Of a stretch of DNA of 64,000 bases, positions 1-11,442 are shown piece by piece. The DNA is taken from positions 2,604,001 through 2,668,000 of the forward strand of contig NC_089441.1 in the NCBI RefSeq assembly GCF_026210795.1, given 5' to 3'. Source of the stretch: Rhizophagus irregularis. Its lineage: Eukaryota; Glomeromycota; Glomeromycetes; Glomerales; Glomeraceae. A model generated the notes under the pieces. The model searched no databases. It was not told the DNA's origin and saw only the letters and a list, made by a program, of their open reading frames with translations. Numbering within the stretch: the first letter of the stretch is position 1; each line of letters starts with the position of its first letter. A program made the position numbers and the translations under genes.

Positions 1-1999
1 GAATTCATTCCCAAGCTATTTTCATTGTCTTCATCAACATCTTGTACTTGCTTATCCTGAATGATACTATTACGTAGCATTGATTTCTTTTTGCGTACTT
101 CTAAAAGTAGCCGTTTCTTTTCATCTAAGCTCATCGAACTTGTGGAGTCCTATAAAATGTCATTATTGGTTTAATTTGTCGACTCTAATAATTAATAAAA
201 AAAAAACATACCTTTAAGTTGAGTGAAGCAACCATGCTTCTAGTTATTATTGTCGAGGGAGATATACTTAATTGCTGTCCACTTTGAGGAGATGTGGGCG
301 GTAAAATTTCACATTTGATAGGTTCTGTTATCGATTCGTTCGAATACGACTCCTCTTCAGAAGTGATAGCATTTTCAGTATCTTCTATTAATTGTTCATC
401 AGTTGACGGTCGGTTCGTACTCTGTTCATCATCAATAGATGAATATTCTTTTTCTGTCTTATTTTTGATTTGCTCACATGAAGGCGATAAAGACAAAATA
501 TTATCGTCCGCTAAAACAACCTCATCATCAGTAACGGTATGTTCAAATGATTGTAAATCGCTCGAAAATTTTCCGTCGTCGGAAATATTATTTTTATTAT
601 CTGAATTTTGATCACTATCAGAAAGACTCTGAGGTAATGTCTGTTCTATAAATTCCGGTTGTTTCTTCGTAAGTAAGTTTGCATAGGATTCCTTAAATAA
701 GACATTGTCATCAGAAAATTGACGGCTCTGGAAATTGTTATTATTATTTAACATATTGTTTTCATTTTCATTTATAGTCTTCTCATCAGTATCCATAACG
801 ATATTGGTGGATACGACCATGTTCTTGTCGCGTATTTGTTCAAATCCATCGTGTATTTCCGGAATCATCATACTTGAATCACTTGGTACGATCAGATTAT
901 CTTGACAATGTATACTTTCTTGCTCGCATTTAAAATCTTTTTTAAGTTGTTCCGGAATAAACTGAAGATTCGGTAAACCATCAGAATCATCTTGGTTCTC
1001 TTGACAAATAATATCTTTTATTCTAATTTGATTACCATTTATTGGTACCGCCGCAACTTCCTTGAAAATGTCCATAAAGTGTTTTTTATTAATAAAGGAT
1101 TGAAATCCCAAGATTACTTTAAAATCAGAATCATTTATTCCATCCCAAACCTGTGCATTTATATCAGATAATGACACATTAGGTATTTCTCCATTCGCTA
1201 GAATTGGTGAAGCATCAATATCTGCAATGGCAAGATCAGCAAGAAGAAGGAGGGCACTTGCTTGTAGATCATTTGAATCTTCGTTACTCGTATTCTTATC
1301 ACTGAAACTTGTCAAACGATCTGAGTTTTCAAATGCGGGCTCTCGTGTTACTTGTTCATTAGAAATACTACCTCTTTCAATTATGCTATTGTCTGATAAA
1401 TTGTTATTGGGCTCATTTGTAATCTCGTGAATTGATGTCACGTGGTTCAACGAAACAAGTGATACTTCAATTGCATTCGCATCTGAAGATGTTATAATAT
1501 TCGTACTTTCTCCTTCCATGGCTTTGAAAGGGCCATTTTGCTGTATATTCACAGCATCATCAATGTGTGTACTTATAATGTCACCAAAACTAGTAAAAGC
1601 ATAATTTTCTTTTTCATTCATTAAGTTAGATGAAATTTCGACATCATCCGAAATTTCCTTTTTCACAAAATATTCATTGTCGTTCGTGGATATGTCCGAA
1701 AAATAATCTGTATAGATAACTTCCTTCCCGTCTTCATTTTGTAACAAATGTTCTATGCTCATTTTGTTGACAATAACCGCATAAGCGTTATCAGCGTCAT
1801 CATTGATTTCAACTTTCGCGTCATATTTAGAGTTACGACGAGTTGAATTTTCATCATTTATGAAATTTAAAAGATTCATGGATAAATTATGTTGGTCGTT
1901 ATTAACAGATACGATTTCACCTGAACCATTTTGTTCTAAATTCATTCGTTCAAAGTCCACAGACATATCTGGTGCGAAAAAGAAATCTATATGTGTCAT
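1..1999 (-). CDS. Acidic, low-complexity protein of unknown function, C-terminus cut by window edge
   Basis: Two exons are visible: 1999-212, then an intron at 211-150 (GTATGT..TATAG, phase 0), then 149 to the left edge. About 645 residues are in view and the end is missing. I chose the ATG at 1999 (protein begins MTHIDFFFAPDMSVDFERMN). The frame stays open to an ATG at 2074, but that would run into the short promoter shared with the divergent SNF8 gene. The first exon is rich in Asp, Glu, Ser and Asn and looks disordered. Directly after the intron comes a basic, probably helical stretch, LDEKKRLLLEVRKKKSMLRN, the only part that looks like a conserved motif. That mix would suit a nuclear or chromatin-associated protein, but I do not recognise the family. 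The reading frame is certain; the function is unknown. Confidence 0.75.
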
Positions 2000-2103
2000 A
2001 ATTTCCTTTATATTATAAATTATTTTATGTGTACAAGACGAAATTGGTATTGAAACGAGGTAGAGATTGAACAAAAATTCTAAAAATATATACCGAGTTG
2101 TGA

Positions 2104-2113
2104 ATCACGTGAT
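2104..2113. promoter_or_regulatory. ATCACGTGAT palindrome in a divergent promoter
   Basis: A perfect 10-bp palindrome with a CACGTG (E-box) core lies in the 298-bp gap between the divergent starts at 1999 (-) and 2298 (+). An ACGCGT hexamer (MluI-box type) lies at 2138-2143. CACGTG is a known bHLH-protein site in fungi. Its position between two divergent genes suggests a shared regulatory site, which is inference only. Confidence 0.35.
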
Positions 2114-2297
2114 ATATATAAATGTACAAACAAATAGACGCGTGTGATGTCAGTATCCAGAGATCAGCTCATAGTGAACAAAATAAGAAAAAATGTAGTA
2201 TCAGTGCAGCGTAACACTTGCCGTTTATAAATACTGTATATCTTTAGTTTTCGAAATTCCAGTTTTTTATCATATCTTAATTTTTAATTCTGTCAAA

Positions 2298-3519
2298 ATG
2301 CGAAAGCGTGGCGCTGGCGTATCTCAAATAAGAAGGCAACAACGTGCCAATGTAAAGTAGTTATAAACACTAGTTTCATTTATTTTAGGTTTATTTCGGT
2401 TTCTTGTTCACATACATCTTCTAATAACAGGATCAATATCGTGAGATCGGAAACAATTTTGCGGATCGACAAATGGAACAGGTACTCTTTTCTATATTGA
2501 GTTCAAAATATAAATAATTTTATTATTAATAGTTTTTATATTATAGATGAAATCTCAGTTGCAAGTCTTTAAATCAAATTTAGTGGAATTCTCTCGTAAA
2601 TACCGTAAGAGCATTCGTAAGGATCCCGTGTTCAGACAACATTTTCAGACGATGTGCAGTACAATTGGCGTAGATCCGCTCGCATGTAACCTATATTCTT
2701 AATTTATATTTTATTTTTGTTTTTTTTGGAAATATTAATAATAGAGAAAATTGATTACAGCAAATAAGGGCTTCTGGTCTGAACTCTTGGGGGTTGGAGA
2801 TTTTTACTATGAACTTGGTATACAAATCATTGGTGTATGTTTATCTACGAGAGGTAGAAATGGTGGATTAGTTGAATTGGGAGAATTAAAGCGTCAGTTG
2901 ACTAAAATGCGAAGTGGAGGTAGTTCTGCACAAGAAATTAGTGAGTAAGTCCTTAAAAGATTATTAACTATATGGAAAGTTGCTTTAAAGAATTTACTTC
3001 CATCTTTTCGAAACAATTTTAAAATTTGATGAATCCAAAACATTTTTTAATTAGCGATGACATCATACGTTCTATAAAAACACTCAAGCCATTGGGTAAT
3101 GGATTTGAAATATTACCAATTGGTGATCGTAAAATGGTTAGATCTGTACCCCGTGAACTGAATAAAGATCAAACGGACATATTGGTCTTGGCTCAAGTAT
3201 TTATAGACTGCTGAAATCTCTATTTTTTTACATGTTGTTAACTTTCTCTTGTTTTGACTTTCTAGGAACGAGGTTATGTTACAAAAGAGTTGTTAAGTGC
3301 TGAATTTGGTTGGGGAAATGAACGTATCAATGATGCAATTGTAAGCCAGGAATTAATTTAGTATTTCTTTTTCTTCAGATTTAGTTAATCATTGTATCTC
3401 ATTCTCTTTGATTCATTTAACAGGACACATTGCTTGTTGATGGCCTTTGCTGGATTGACGAACAAGTACATCCGCCGGAATATTGGGTGCCTAGTTTCTT
3501 CAAAGGCGTAGATGATTAA
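2298..3519 (+). CDS. SNF8: ESCRT-II complex subunit SNF8/VPS22 (EAP30)
   Basis: Seven exons: 2298-2351, 2431-2481, 2547-2685, 2761-2944, 3055-3196, 3266-3340 and 3424-3519, coding for 246 residues, the usual length of the family. SNF8 is a core subunit of ESCRT-II, which sorts ubiquitinated membrane proteins into multivesicular endosomes together with VPS25 and VPS36. Recognisable family stretches are the N-terminal [15 protein letters not shown], the helix around [18 protein letters not shown], the block [20 protein letters not shown], and the C-terminal winged-helix part with [14 protein letters not shown] and ending near [10 protein letters not shown]. All introns have GT..AG borders and join in frame. 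The stop lies 110 bp from the stop of the convergent bL12m gene. Identity is close to certain. The donor of exon 4 was chosen as GA/GTAAGT over an overlapping GTGAGT because only the former continues the frame into the next exon. Confidence 0.95.
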
Positions 3520-3629
3520 TAGATAAATTCATATTTAGATAGAAAATTAAATTTAATTCAATTTATTTAATTGGCAAAAACGTTAAGCTTTCAATCAGTC
3601 GTTTTTATTGCGAAAATATAATGCTCTTA

Positions 3630-4620
3630 TTATTCAAATATGACAGTGCCGCCAAGACCTTCCAGAGTCTTTTTAATCTTTTCTGCTTCTTCTTTATTTA
3701 CTTTTTCCTTTATAACCTTTGGAACACTTTCGACAAATTTTTTAGCCTATATAATAGATATAATAGTTAAATATTATTTAAAAAGCATAAATAAACCATT
3801 AATGCATTACCTCCACGAGATTTGTTCCAGGCATAAGATTTTTAATTTCACGAATTATTTTTGTTTTGGCTGCTGCATCATATTTTTCTAGTTTGACAGT
3901 AAACTCAGTTTTCTCCGGAGCTTTTTCTTCCTAAAAGAATTTTGTAAAATTTAAGTAACAGCTAACCAATTCACAATTTTCTCTGAATCTGAAGCAATCG
4001 TTAAATAAACTTACTTCAATATGATCGGAAGCTGCAGGTGCAGTAGCTGGATTAGCTGACGCAGCCACGTTAACAGCTGGCAGTACAACATCATGAATAT
4101 TCAAACGGGTCTTATTCCAATAATGTTGAAAATATCAAACTTATTAAGATTTTGATCGAGTCATGAACTTCAAATTAAATTGTTACCTTTAATAATTGTA
4201 CTAGCTCTGAAGTTTCAATTAAAGTTAACGATGCGATTTGATCCACAAGACTGGCAATACGCGGATTAACTGCAGCATCTTTTCCAGGTGCAGGCATTCT
4301 TTCTTTTGAGTCAGCTTCTGTCGCATATTGAGCAACACGCTGATATTTCAAAGATTGAATAAATAACACGGGCGATGTTCTTCTAGATAAGAATAAAAAA
4401 GGTCAAGAATTACATTTACAATTGTATTTAAAAATATAATAATTTCATCATATTAACTCACCGAAGTATAACTCTATTTGATAAAGATAACGCAACAAGG
4501 GTATAATTAATACAACGTGACTAAATTTCGGGTATTCAAATTCAAAGAATACGTTGTTTGTAATTCAATTTGATAAGTTTTTAATCATTTCTTTAAACAG
4601 AATCGGTTTTAAATTACCAT
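3630..4620 (-). CDS. MRPL12: Mitochondrial large-subunit ribosomal protein bL12m (L7/L12 family)
   Basis: Exons from 5' to 3': 4620-4618 (ATG only, proposed), 4520-4462, 4382-4187, 4110-4015, 3930-3811 and 3746-3630, giving 196 residues. The C-terminal half is a typical L7/L12 fold: EFTVKLEKYDAAAKTKIIRE, NLMPGTNLVEAKKFVESVPK and a final KKTLEGLGGTVIFE. An Ala/Pro hinge precedes it, and the N-terminal helix region has SLVDQIASLTLIETSELVQL. The basic, Ser/Arg-rich first 40 residues (NRVILRRTSPVLF) fit a mitochondrial import signal. bL12 forms the stalk that recruits translation factors. The frame of the second exon has no ATG before an upstream stop. The best start I can find is an ATG immediately followed by GTAATT, spliced to an acceptor at 4522-4521 and giving MSRCINYTLV. 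That first exon needs transcript support; the rest is secure. Confidence 0.92.
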
Positions 4621-4932
4621 TGGAAGTTTTCAAAAAAAAATGCGAGGAACTTAAACGAAATAGAAAATTCATTGGACAACTAAAAAAGTGCAGATTATCT
4701 TGAAAAAGTAAACATGTGATTGATAAATTATTGTGGTTCATTAACCAATCAACGTGATCCTAAAAATCTAATTTTTTTAAATTAACCCTTTGTTTATTCG
4801 ATTAAAATTAAACCATCCATAATAATCTCTAGAATATAAGTAAGTATCAGTTTGTGCAGATAATATTATTTAATTCAAACAAATTCTACCTGTTAACAAA
4901 AAAAAAAAAATTTCAATTTATCCTTTTAGAAA

Positions 4933-5704
4933 ATGTCGGCTGATTTAACTTGGTAAATTAAGAGAATTTGATTAACTATACAAATCTTAAAAATATAATT
5001 AATTAAATGATTCGTTTGATTAAATATTTAGGCTTCTTGTCAGGAACAACAGTTCGTTCCTGGTAAAACGTAATGGATTAGAACTTAGTTCTGAACCGAA
5101 TAATTTGACAAATTTGAATTCATTCAAATATTCGGGTCTTGCAAATAAGAAGGTTGTTTTCTTTTAACTTCATTATTTCTTATAATTTTATAAAAAGATT
5201 AAAATTTATTTTCTTAGGCAATTGGAATAACACCTGGACCAAGTAATAGGGGTGTGACCGTTGTTGCAAAAAAAACCAATATAGCTTCTTATAAACCAGC
5301 AAAAGCTATCAATAAAGTTACACTTACTAAGGGCGTTCGAAGATCAGCCAAAAGTTTTACTAGTCTGCTTACTAAATCTCATTATCGTCCTGATTTACGA
5401 AAGGTAAGATTTTGTTTATATTCTATATATAATATTGCAATATTGCTAGAACCCGCTTAAATTTTATTATTCATTTCTTTGAAAGAAGGGTGTAAATTCA
5501 ATTGCTATAATGAACCAAGGATAAATAATAGTCTTTTTGAACCTTATATATTTCAAACTTTGACAGATTTATTAATTTATTCACATTTCATATATATATT
5601 AGGCTGCATTAGCTCGTATCTCTGCCATTTATCAATCTCAAAAACCCCCTAAGGTCCATGCAAAAAAAACTGGTCGCCGTCATACCAAGAAACCAAAAAA
5701 TTAA
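4933..5704 (+). CDS. RPL28: Cytosolic 60S ribosomal protein eL28
   Basis: Four exons: 4933-4952, 5032-5152, 5218-5403 and 5603-5704, coding for 142 residues, the normal size for eL28. Family features are the opening [20 protein letters not shown], the central SGLANKKAIGITPG, the VVAKKTN and SYKPAKA stretches, and the C-terminal basic tail [12 protein letters not shown]. eL28 is a eukaryote-specific protein on the surface of the large cytosolic ribosomal subunit. The ATG is the only one that fits before the first intron, which interrupts the Trp codon (TG/G). The gene is divergent from bL12m, with 312 bp between the two starts. The first intron is 79 bp and the third is 199 bp. The identification is confident. 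Yeast lacks an eL28 gene, so the symbol follows the general nomenclature. Confidence 0.93.
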
Positions 5705-6461
5705 ATATTAATCATGATGCATTAGGAAAAAAATTTTGTTGGTCGATAAGATCAAAAGATTATAGTATAATGTTCTTAATGTTACTTACTGAATAAATCA
5801 GCAATTTCTTTTTATACAAAAAAAGAATAAAAGAATAATTGCACTCTTTTTAACTTCTCCTAAGCTGAGAAAATTAATTATTTTAAACCATTTATTTAAG
5901 AAGAAAAACTCATTTCATTATTAAATTTAAGTAATCTAAATTAAGAAATGAAAATAACTGACACTCAAATAAATACATCAGGAAATTATTTAGGCATAAA
6001 TTAGCATAATACTTCATAAGTGGTGTAAAACTTTGAAATACATTTTATAAATTTTTACTCTAGAATTTAAGTAAAATTTTCAAAATCCCATAAATCAGTC
6101 CTATTGACATGGTTTTACTCCCATTTACTCCATTTCAATGAGAAGATTATTATTCTAAAATGTTAAGTTTGATCTTCTTTTGACGAGACAAATCTAAGAA
6201 GCATCAATTTTGGATTACTGGTTAAACTCATTCAAAAAGAAATATGTAAGTTTGTGAATAATGGTATTACTTTGGCCTATGGCAAACTTTATTTATAATT
6301 ATTAAGTTAAAAATTTATTATTAATATATATAGTTTGAACCTATAGCTATTTAAAAATAGATGATGATTTTAGCAGGCAATTATGCCCGCAAAGTTCTAC
6401 AAACTAAGATATAATGTTGATATAAAGAGAAGATATTATAACTAAATAAAAATTTTTAACA
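5705..6461. other. Convergent intergenic region between eL28 and ankyrin gene
   Basis: AT-rich 3' flanks of two convergent genes. An AATAAA-like string near 5790-5796 and another near 5826 could serve eL28 polyadenylation. I see no open frame of note and no repeat structure. Confidence 0.5.
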
Positions 6462-7459
6462 TTAATCATCACTAACATCACTTGGTGAACCATCATCAGA
6501 GTCTTCCTGAGCAATATCACTTGCATCCTAAAAGAAAAAAAATATTATAATTTATTATAAGATTAAGTACTGTTATTCAAATTAAAAAAAAAAATTGGTT
6601 TGGATATACAAACCACTTGTAAAGCTAATGCAGCTTTTTGAAGTAAATTTTTTAATTCTTGATTTCCTGAATCAACTAATTGTTGGGGTTTTTGTTTATT
6701 TTTATTTTGTTTACTTTAATAAATAAAAAAAGATTAAATTGATATATTAAAAATAATAAAATGAATTTTTAAACTTACGTTGGGTCGGCCCCATGCTTAA
6801 TCAATAGTTTTGCTATAAGATGAAATCATATTTTATTTATTTTATTTAAGTTGATAAAAATTTTAAAGTACTTTTTCAAAAATTACCTATTTCTAAGGCT
6901 ACAGAAGGATCATCTTTATATTGTACAGCCTTATGAAGTGGTGTATCAAGTTCCAACTTATTTTGCAAATTAACCTTAATATTCGGCTGTTGTAAAAGTA
7001 ATTCAGCAGCAGTTAAAGAACCAAAATGAGCTCTGTTTACATATTCCATAATTAATTAAAATAAAACGCGTTATTTCTTTTTACCAAAAAAAAACAAAAA
7101 TAAATAATAAAATAGTTATAATATAAGAAAGACATAATACGCGTAATGAAGTGCAGTATTTCCGATAGCATCACTATGATTTATATCATAAGTTCCCGGT
7201 TGAGAAAAAATATCTTCTAAAATATCTTCAGAATCTTGTTTGGCAGCAACCAAAAGAAGTTCGTCTAATAAATAATAACAAGCACATTAATATATCACTA
7301 TCCTTGTCAAGATTGATTGGTAACTTGTCAAAATAATTTGAGTCTTGTTGTAGCAACAGTAACTTACGTTTATAAAAAAAAAAAGAAAAAAAAATTATAT
7401 TATATTAATATGTAAGAAAAGAAAAACTCACTATTTGTTGCACCTTCTGAGTCTGCCAT
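6462..7459 (-). CDS. Small ankyrin-repeat protein
   Basis: Six exons: 7459-7432, 7264-7141, 7032-6887, 6812-6779, 6713-6614 and 6527-6462, coding for 165 residues. The protein starts MADSEGATNNELLLVAAKQD. It has two clear ankyrin repeats, one with GNTALHYAAHFGSLTAAELL and one with LDTPLHKAVQYKDDPSVALE, and a third partial one ending LLIKHGADP. The tail is acidic (SDDGSPSDVSDD). Ankyrin repeats bind other proteins. The size, the repeat layout and the acidic end resemble small fungal ankyrin proteins such as yeast YGL242C, whose role is poorly defined. All junctions keep the frame and have GT..AG borders, including a 34-nt exon. The intron before exon 5 uses an AAAG acceptor with little pyrimidine tract. 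Family assignment is firm and orthology is tentative. Confidence 0.88.
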
Positions 7460-8039
7460 AAAATATATAAAAAAAAGAAATCAAAGAGAAAGATGTGTTT
7501 GCCTGAAACTTCTTGTATGGTATGCAAGAAAAAATTGATTGGTCCGATCAATGTATTTGTGATAAAAAATGATCGACATGGATGCGCAGAAGAATGTATT
7601 AATCATGTGGCGTAGTATATTAAACCCTTCTGCTTTAATTAAACTTTCGGCAATTACATAATCGAGTTCGTCCTGAGTTAGACCACCTGTCTACTTCGTT
7701 CGTGTTCGGAAAATATAATAACTTATTACTTATCTTACCATGGAATATACTGAGAAAGCACATCTGAAAAAAGGGTTGAAAAATCATGTGGTCGTTCCGT
7801 TTCGGAATGCTGATCACTTTACCATGCGCTATTTTATTCCAATATAAAACAAGCCCGATGTGGACGCAAACAAAATATATGTTTGAATACAAAAGAATAT
7901 AGTCAGTAGAATTCGGCCCAATCACGGATTTTATCATACAATATACTGTAAAATATATAATAAATCAGCGAATGGTTTAGCACATATGAAGCAAAAATCA
8001 TGATCATAGCACTTTGTAAGACGAAAATCAAATTGAATG
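7460..8039. other. Intergenic region, no supported gene
   Basis: A 100-codon frame on the minus strand (7937-7635) shows no recognisable motif, no family likeness and no splice context. I see nothing else of note. Confidence 0.4.
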
Positions 8040-8480
8040 TTAAAAAAAATAACTATCCCGGACATTATCTTCATCTAAATAATAATCAGCCGCTTTCTTT
8101 AGTAACACTTGATATTTTTTATTTAAATGACTACAAAGAATAAAGATCAATAGAAGAAAGAGTACACCAATATTTAACAGATATAATAGGAAAAAAATTA
8201 CCCGCAATGATAACATCTTTGCCGCTACTTTAGCCAGTTTGGACAAAGCTGTTACTTCTTTCGGTATATCGAGTTCCATGATTGAAAAAACTATTGGCCG
8301 CATATTTGTTGACCAATTATCCAGATATATCTCAGTACTTGCTCCTATGATATAACAGATCAAAGTTTTAGCAAAATAGTTACAAATACATAAAAATTTT
8401 AACTCCCCATTAAACTGAACACAGAGAACAGGCATCGATGATATCTTTTCTAAAAGTTTTTCTGGTAGAGCGGACACCAT
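8040..8480 (-). CDS. Hypothetical ORF, possibly an intron-containing gene remnant
   Basis: An open frame of 146 codons starts MVSALPEKLLEKISSMPVLC. I do not recognise it. Two internal stretches look like introns that happen to stay open. One ends in TATATCATAG before the codons for GASTEIYLDNWS. The other lies between the AAGATG around 8215 and TTCTTTGTAG near 8130 and encodes a run of hydrophobic residues (VIFFLLYLLNIGVLFLLLIF). That run could instead be a membrane helix. The segments outside these stretches (EIYLDNWSTNMRPIVFSIME, KKAADYYLDEDN) have balanced composition and look like real protein. Both readings are possible: a small membrane protein, or a soluble protein with two introns. 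It could also be a decayed fragment. Confidence 0.3.
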   Translation of the reverse strand: MVSALPEKLLEKISSMPVLCVQFNGELKFLCICNYFAKTLICYIIGASTEIYLDNWSTNMRPIVFSIMELDIPKEVTALSKLAKVAAKMLSLRVIFFLLYLLNIGVLFLLLIFILCSHLNKKYQVLLKKAADYYLDEDNVRDSYFF

Positions 8481-8922
8481 TTATAGTTTAAACATGAGAA
8501 TGATGGCCTGATGTAATTTTGACAAATCCATCCTCCGTTTTTGAGAGTATGGACGTGGTTCACGTTTCTATGTAAATGAATTCAAACTGTCGACTGAAGG
8601 AAAAAATTCCATCATATTTTTTTCATTTCGTGTTCTTCGATCAAGACATTTTTGGACACAACTTTGCACTTCACCTCTTATGTCAATGAAGAAAATAATC
8701 AGTTAGGAACATTAATATAAACCACATTTCTCAATGACCTAAAGCCGGAGAATCCATTCATCAACCGATTCGAGACAATCGTCAAAAATTAGAGCCACAA
8801 TGTGACTATTGAAACGCCTCTCCTGTATTAAGGTTCAACGAGCCATTATCTTGGAAAAGTAGAAAACTATGCACACAATCAATATTAAGAAACTACATTT
8901 CAATCTCTTGATAGAATGCGTT

Positions 8923-9189
8923 CTAAATATTTACAATTTTTGAAAGAGGTACTTTTTGGTCTCGTTTTGATAATAATCTAGTGAAGGTTCCGCTATTGTT
9001 GCTATTGTTATTACTATTAACACATATATTTCCATTCCCGCTAATTGACTGGTGAATGCAAATCTGACCATGTGATCGCTTATCATTCCACTCTCTTGCT
9101 TTTTTGCGTATGGAAGGAATTAGTAATAGTATTCTTTGACTAACATCCCAATTCATCATTGATTTCCAACCGAACATCATAGCGACCAA
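8923..9189 (-). CDS. Hypothetical ORF, doubtful
   Basis: An 88-codon frame starting MVAMMFGWKSMMNWDVSQRI, with an Asn/Ser run (NSNNNSNNSG) near the C-terminus. No family is recognised. Its 5' end lies against the GC-rich tandem repeat at 9182-9331. That could mean a repeat insertion has cut an older gene, or that the frame is accidental. Confidence 0.2.
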   Translation of the reverse strand: MVAMMFGWKSMMNWDVSQRILLLIPSIRKKAREWNDKRSHGQICIHQSISGNGNICVNSNNNSNNSGTFTRLLSKRDQKVPLSKIVNI

Positions 9190-9331
9190 GCAGGCCTCCT
9201 CTGCCCAGTGGGTCCAGTGCAGGCTCAGCGAACAGCCTTGAATGTCAGACGACCGAGCGGGCCTCCCGACACGCTATTCCCAGTTTTGTGGCAAAGCGAA
9301 CAGCCTTGAATGTCGGGCGACCACAGACACG
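9182..9331. repeat. 68-bp GC-rich tandem repeat, two units plus a partial third
   Basis: Unit 1 is 9182-9249 and unit 2 is 9250-9317, with a short start of a third unit after that. Shared segments are CGACC(A/G)AGC(A/G)GGCCTCC at the start and GCGAACAGCCTTGAATGTC at the end (9228-9246 and 9296-9314). The GC content stands out sharply from the AT-rich surroundings. The open frame that crosses it at 9242-9640 is not a plausible gene. Confidence 0.75.
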
Positions 9332-9436
9332 TCACTTCTCTCCAAACTATCTTCCAATAAAAAAGAATTTTTACTTGCCTTATCATACCTATCAAGAAGC
9401 ATCCGTGCGCATTCTTGTCTACTACCTAGAAGTTTG

Positions 9437-9620
9437 AACCGGATTAAATCCGGTTTTATTTTAACTTATAAATATATCCGGTTCCTTCGAATCCTTCGGT
9501 TTTATTCGGTTTTCCTTCGGTTATCCAGATATGATAAATCCGGTTTCCTTCGTTTCATCCGGATTTATTATATCCAGTTTCTTTCGATATTCGGATTTAA
9601 ATCCGAATATCGAACACCGG
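9437..9620. repeat. CCGGATT/CCTTCGG-rich palindromic repeat cluster
   Basis: The segment opens with the palindrome AACCGGATTAAATCCGGTT (9437-9455) and closes with a perfect 28-bp palindrome at 9585-9612 (centre TTTAAA, arms CGATATTCGGAT). Between them are repeated TCCGGTT and CCTTCGGTT motifs. It looks like a non-coding repeat or mobile-element relic. No ORF is supported. Confidence 0.65.
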
Positions 9621-10256
9621 ATCTAACCTCTAACTACTAACATGATCAAAGTCAGCGATTGATTTTACATAACAGTCCGTCTTTTAGTAAAACAACTCTA
9701 AATCGCACTCGAGAATGCTCCAACTTTGATGATTTCGGTTGAAATATTCGTGAAATTTATTTTTCATTGGACATATTGAATATAAAAATATTTTGTTGAT
9801 ACGTTCCAAAGTTGAATCAAAAGTACTTTTGAAGAATGAGTTCATCCTGATCCTGATTCCTGATGAGCTGGAGATGTCTAGGCCACTAATGATTAATTTC
9901 CGAGCAAGCAATCCCGCAAATCACTCGCAAATCCCGCACCAAACGCGACTCCAAACGCGTGTTAGCTATGATATAACGAATTTCATCAATCACGTGACAT
10001 TTGGCCAATCAAATATAGAGTGCATGCAACCATACATCTATATTACTTGTTACACAAATCATGAAGAAAAAGATTATTTTTTGCAAGAGAACTTTCCTGA
10101 TATTAAGTAATTTCGAATCTACAGTATAAATTCGGGAGATTAGTCCCACCTTTCTCATTTACATTCGAAGATAGAGAACATGTTTTACTTCTTGAGACCT
10201 ACGGTCAGTTGTTTAATGCGTTATAATAAATGTGTTTCGATTTTTTTATTGCCAGT

Positions 10257-10481
10257 ATGCCAGTACGATGGTATCCGATCAAAAATCTTGACAGTCACTT
10301 GCACGACTAACACAAGATCGATAACAAAGTCTCGACAATCCAGTATAATGATTTGTCGGGATTTTGACTTACTAGAATTTTGACTCGTGGATTGTCGAGA
10401 TTTTGTTGTCGGTCTTGTTTTGTGTCAGTCATTCAAATGATTTTCGAGATTTCGTACCAACACCAAGTACGATAGCAGTAC
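10257..10481. mobile_element. MITE-like foldback element
   Basis: About 225 bp with imperfect long inverted arms. The inner arms are 10305-10342 (GACTAACACAAGATCG.. to ..CTCGACAATCCA) and 10387-10430 (TGGATTGTCGAGATTTTG.. to ..TTTTGTGTCAGTC). The outer ends share AGTACGAT/ATCGTACT-type sequence. The short frame at 10180-10383 falls within this structure and is not a gene. No transposase is present, so the element would be non-autonomous. Confidence 0.55.
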
Positions 10482-11442
10482 GAATTCGGCACGTGAAGAT
10501 GCTTATATAATTTGATGTGAAAAATATACACCAAAGAATAGAACGAAACCAAAAAAAAATTTCCTTAAATTTTTTAAAATAATTAACAGGGTTACAATGA
10601 GAAGTACAAGCAATTGGAAAAGAAAAGTTTCATTAAAAAAAAAATAATATTACAATAATTTATAATTTAAAATAACATAATATAATGCTTTTAAACCAGA
10701 TAACGGAAATATATGATCAAAAACTTAATTTTTAGCCCATAATTGCAAGAAAAACCTTTTTTTAAGATAAATAACTCCTAAATGGTAAGAAATCCGACAG
10801 TTTTCGGAAATTTAATTAACAAAATAACGGAGTAAAAATATTATGCGAAAATTGCAATTTAAATAATTATGAAAATCCTATTGAGAGATTAATATAGACG
10901 ACGCAAAGGATATTACTTACAACAATTATTTATTTAAAAAATTATATCCCATCAGATCAAACGTTCTTCGAATATGATATGTGATGAGTTTTGGGTTTAT
11001 AATAATCAGAGATGATAATATAATTCATTCTACGACATTTTATTTCCAAAACAGGTTTCAAACTACATTATGTAAAATAAAAAAATCCAATCTAAATCGG
11101 AATGGACATATCGCTAATTTTGTAGAGATCGCCCTTCAAAAAAAAGTCGATCCCGTTTTTTATATTCCATCTTTTTTCCGTAAAAGGCTCATATTTCCGG
11201 AATTAATAACCTTATATCACGGAATTTATCGAAGTTGAAAAAAAGAAAACGAATGTAATAAAAAATGTTTATGAAGAGGATTTTCCTATTTTAATAATTA
11301 ATCGATTTTACAATAAATCGTTTTTTTATTAATTTAAAAAATGTCGGATTTGCACGCATTTTATACATAAATGGATTTTCCTAAAATTAGCAAAATATCA
11401 AAATATAATAGATCATCTTGAGGTATTCTCGTTTTTTTTCTT
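10482..11442. other. AT-rich intergenic sequence
   Basis: I see no gene, tandem repeat or inverted repeat that I can support. The short frame near 10981-11238 has no recognisable motif. Confidence 0.4.

Noticed and set aside
294-2018. Plus-strand open frames opposite the acidic gene
   Set aside because: They are antisense shadows of the long minus-strand coding exon and have no own start context or motifs.
1999-2074. Upstream ATG at 2074 for the acidic protein
   Set aside because: It would place the start inside the short divergent promoter and add a peptide unlike the rest of the protein; the ATG at 1999 is more plausible.
7635-7937. 100-codon minus-strand ORF as a gene
   Set aside because: No motif, no family likeness and no supporting splice or promoter signals.
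9242-9640. 132-codon plus-strand ORF as a gene
   Set aside because: It runs through a tandem repeat and two palindromes; the peptide mirrors the repeats.
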